A stretch of 5,782 nucleotides of DNA from Novosphingobium sp. (GTDB lineage: Bacteria; Pseudomonadota; Alphaproteobacteria; Sphingomonadales; Sphingomonadaceae), in assembly GCA_027490345.1 (NCBI GenBank), contig JAIXYF010000492.1, forward strand, positions 1 to 5,782. Reading direction: 5' to 3'. The notes beneath the pieces were generated by a model. It searched no databases. It was not told the origin of the DNA and worked only from the letters and a program-made list of their open reading frames with translations. Numbering within the stretch: the first letter of the stretch is position 1; every line of letters starts with the position of its first letter. Position numbers and translations under genes: made by a program. Below, piece by piece: positions 3,465 to 5,782 of the stretch.

Positions 3465-5741
3465 CTACCCCGAAATCCCCGCTGCTGCCAGCACTGCAAG
3501 CGTCAGGATATCCGGCGCGATCGACGTCATCGCGGCGATCTGGACGGGCTTTTCCATGCCGATCAGCATCGGGCCGATCACCGCATTGCCGGCCAGTTCG
3601 CGCAGCAGCTTGGCGGAGATGTTGGCCGATTGCAGGCCCGGCATGATCAGCACATTGGCCGGAGCGGACAGGCGGCTGAACGGATAGCTTGCCATGACCT
3701 TGGGATTGAGCGCGGCGTCGGGCGCCATTTCGCCTTCGTATTCGAAGTTCGGCTTCTGCTCATCAAGGATAGCGACCGCGCCGCGGATTTCATCGAGCCA
3801 GCGGCCGCTGGGATTGCCGAAGGTGGAATAGGACAGGAACGCCACGCGCGGTTCGTGGCCCATGCGGCGGGCGACAGCGGCGGTTTCGGTGGCGATGTGC
3901 GCCAGCTCGGTCGCGTTCGGGCGCTCGTTCACGGTCGTATCGGCCAGGAACACGGTGTAGTTCTTGGCGATCATCATATGGATGCCGAAGGGCAGGTGGC
4001 CGGGCTTGGGATCCAGCACCTGCCGCACTTCCTTGATCGTCTGCGCGAAGGTGCGGGTCATGCCCGAGATCATCGCATCGCCGTGGCCGAGCGCAACCAG
4101 CAGCGAGGCGAACACGTTGCGGTCCTGATTGACCATGCGCCGCACATCACGCTCAAGGAACCCGCGCCGCTGGAGCCGTTCGTAGAGGTAGGCCACCATT
4201 TCCGGCACGAGCGGGGAGACGGCGGAGTTGTGGATTTCGAAGCTGTCGGGATCACCCACGCCGAGTTCGGTGAGAAGGTTGTGCACCGCCTGCGTGCGGC
4301 CGACGAGCACCGGCGTGCCATAGCCGAAATCGCGGTACTGGATCGCCGCGCGCAGCACGACTTCGTTTTCCGCCTCGGCGAAGACGACGCGCTTGGGGTT
4401 CTCCTTGACCTGCTGGTAGACGCTGGTGAGCGCCGAAGTCGTGGGGTTGAGGCGGGCCTTGAGTTCGGTACGGTAGGCGTCGAAATCCTCGATCGGCTTT
4501 TGTGCCACGCCCGAATCCATCGCTGCCTTGGCAACGGCGGAGGAGACCACTTCCATCAGGCGCGGATCAAACGGCGCGGGGATGATGTAATCCAGCCCGA
4601 AGGTGTGGTTCTGGCCATAAGCGGCTGCCACTTCTTCGGGCACTGCCTCACGCGCCAGTTCGGCAATGGCGCGGGCGGCGGCGATCTTCATTTCCTCGTT
4701 GATCGCGGTGGCCCGCACATCGAGCGCGCCGCGGAAGATGAAGGGGAAGCCCAGCACGTTGTTGACCTGGTTCGGATAGTCCGAACGGCCCGTGGCGACG
4801 ATGCAATCGGGCCGCGCCGCCTTGGCTTCGGGCGGGGTGATTTCCGGGTCCGGATTGGCCATGGCAAAGATGATCGGCTGGGGCGCCATCGTCTTGACCA
4901 TTGCGGGCGTGACGGCGCCCTGCACCGAAAGGCCGAGGAAGATGTCTGCCCCCCGCATCGCTTCTTCCAGCGTGCGGTGGGGGGTATCAATCGCATGGGC
5001 AGACTTGAACTGATCGATGCCCGCCCGGCCGATGTAGATCACGCCCTTGCTGTCGCACATGGTGACGTTGGTGTGGCGCACACCCATCGCCTTGATCAGC
5101 GCGGTGCAGGCGATGGCAGCAGCGCCTGCGCCGTTCACCACGACCTTCACATCCGCCAGATCGCGCCCGGTGAGGAAGCAGGCATTGAGCAGGCCAGCGG
5201 CGGAAATGATCGCGGTGCCGTGCTGGTCATCGTGCATCACCGGGATCTTGAGGCGTTCTTTCAGCGCCTGTTCGATGATGAAGCATTCGGGCGCCTTGAT
5301 GTCTTCAAGGTTGATGCCGCCAAAGCTCGGCTCCATCAGCGCGACGGCATCGATAATCGCCTGCGGGTCTTCGGTGGCGAGTTCGATGTCGATCGAATCG
5401 ACATCGGCAAAGCGCTTGAACAGCACGGCCTTGCCTTCCATCACCGGCTTCGAGGCGAGCGCACCCAGATTGCCGAGGCCGAGGATGGCGGTGCCGTTCG
5501 AGATCACCGCGACGAGGTTGCCCCGCGCCGTGTAGTCGTAGGAGCGGGTCGGATCCTCCGCGATCGCCAGCACCGGGACGGCGACGCCCGGCGAATAGGC
5601 GAGAGACAGGTCGCGCTGCGTCGCCATCGGCACCGTCGCGACGATCTCGAGCTTGCCCGGACGACCCTCCGAGTGGAACAGCAGGGCTTCCTGGTCGGTG
5701 AAGGTCGGGCGGGTGCGTTTGATCGGCGGCTGGTCGGACAT
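3465..5741 (-). CDS. maeB: NADP-dependent malic enzyme with C-terminal phosphotransacetylase-like domain
   Basis: This 758-residue, full-length cytoplasmic enzyme decarboxylates malate oxidatively to pyruvate, supplying NADPH and linking the TCA cycle to gluconeogenesis and acetyl-CoA supply. Residues 1-430 form the malic enzyme part: the catalytic Tyr49 in LAYSPGVA, Lys104 in MEGKAVLFKRF, metal ligands Glu146-Asp147 in GGINLEDIKAPECF and Asp171/172 in PVMHDDQHGTA, the dinucleotide motif NGAGAAA (203-209), and the substrate-side Asn residues in ANPDPE (295-300) and DYPNQVNN (321-328). Residues about 446-758 resemble phosphotransacetylase, with GHGDAMISGMTRTF (552-565), FLADTTVNERPNA (598-610), SYSTFGNPSG (637-646) and GLQSANISAKLL (702-713). 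In characterised MaeB proteins this domain binds acetyl-CoA and regulates the enzyme rather than acting as a transacetylase. NADP rather than NAD preference is inferred from the family. Upstream of the ATG only an AAAAAGAA stretch could serve as a weak ribosome site. No terminator was found after the stop. Confidence 0.96.
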   Translation of the reverse strand: MSDQPPIKRTRPTFTDQEALLFHSEGRPGKLEIVATVPMATQRDLSLAYSPGVAVPVLAIAEDPTRSYDYTARGNLVAVISNGTAILGLGNLGALASKPVMEGKAVLFKRFADVDSIDIELATEDPQAIIDAVALMEPSFGGINLEDIKAPECFIIEQALKERLKIPVMHDDQHGTAIISAAGLLNACFLTGRDLADVKVVVNGAGAAAIACTALIKAMGVRHTNVTMCDSKGVIYIGRAGIDQFKSAHAIDTPHRTLEEAMRGADIFLGLSVQGAVTPAMVKTMAPQPIIFAMANPDPEITPPEAKAARPDCIVATGRSDYPNQVNNVLGFPFIFRGALDVRATAINEEMKIAAARAIAELAREAVPEEVAAAYGQNHTFGLDYIIPAPFDPRLMEVVSSAVAKAAMDSGVAQKPIEDFDAYRTELKARLNPTTSALTSVYQQVKENPKRVVFAEAENEVVLRAAIQYRDFGYGTPVLVGRTQAVHNLLTELGVGDPDSFEIHNSAVSPLVPEMVAYLYERLQRRGFLERDVRRMVNQDRNVFASLLVALGHGDAMISGMTRTFAQTIKEVRQVLDPKPGHLPFGIHMMIAKNYTVFLADTTVNERPNATELAHIATETAAVARRMGHEPRVAFLSYSTFGNPSGRWLDEIRGAVAILDEQKPNFEYEGEMAPDAALNPKVMASYPFSRLSAPANVLIMPGLQSANISAKLLRELAGNAVIGPMLIGMEKPVQIAAMTSIAPDILTLAVLAAAGISG

Positions 5742-5782
5742 CGCAATGTTCTTTTTGTGAGCGTTTCCCAGGGGACGCGGAC

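Noticed and set aside
5047..5535. 162-residue plus-strand frame opposite maeB
   Set aside because: It is a shadow of the conserved malic enzyme domain, with Ser/Ala/Arg-rich composition and no motif.
1..5782. CRISPR arrays, tRNA or rRNA genes, integrase or transposase genes
   Set aside because: No regularly spaced repeats, no tRNA TPsiC-like or rRNA segments, and no recombinase motifs were seen on either strand.

Overview
The window looks like part of the chromosome of a high-GC alphaproteobacterium, most likely a sphingomonad (Sphingomonadales, Erythrobacter/Novosphingobium type). This rests on the strong GC bias of the coding sequences, a naturally fused ThiS-ThiG protein, a small chromosomal MerC-domain protein, and the style of the MaeB malic enzyme. 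The assignment is inferred from family knowledge; no rRNA or other marker gene is present.

Layout, left to right. A small MerC-family membrane protein (37-423, +) lies directly behind a 19-bp palindrome (8-26) that resembles a Zur zinc-repressor box. The thiamine gene thiSG (481-1473, +) follows in the same direction and encodes a sulfur-carrier domain fused to thiazole synthase. Next is a ParD/ParE-like toxin-antitoxin pair (1584-1850 and 1847-2152, +) with its own promoter and a pair of candidate operators. The toxin gene runs straight into a decayed copy of the last 103 bases of thiG (2148-2249). After that, on the minus strand, come a small two-helix membrane protein with a four-cysteine zinc-ribbon-like tail (2327-2623), a HigB/HigA-like toxin-antitoxin pair (toxin 3053-3412, antitoxin 2764-3060), and the large, complete NADP-type malic enzyme gene maeB (3465-5741), which has a C-terminal phosphotransacetylase-like domain.

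Reading of the whole. Two housekeeping metabolic genes, thiSG and maeB, bracket about 2 kb of accessory DNA holding two unrelated toxin-antitoxin modules on opposite strands, a small uncharacterised membrane protein, and the remnant of a second thiG 3' end. The thiG repeat is the most unusual signal. The parDE-like module sits between an intact thiG end and a degenerate one (about 85% identical, frameshifted, with an in-frame stop). This suggests that the module arrived by recombination at the 3' end of thiG and displaced or brought in a diverged thiG terminus. No integrase, transposase, CRISPR array, tRNA or rRNA was seen.
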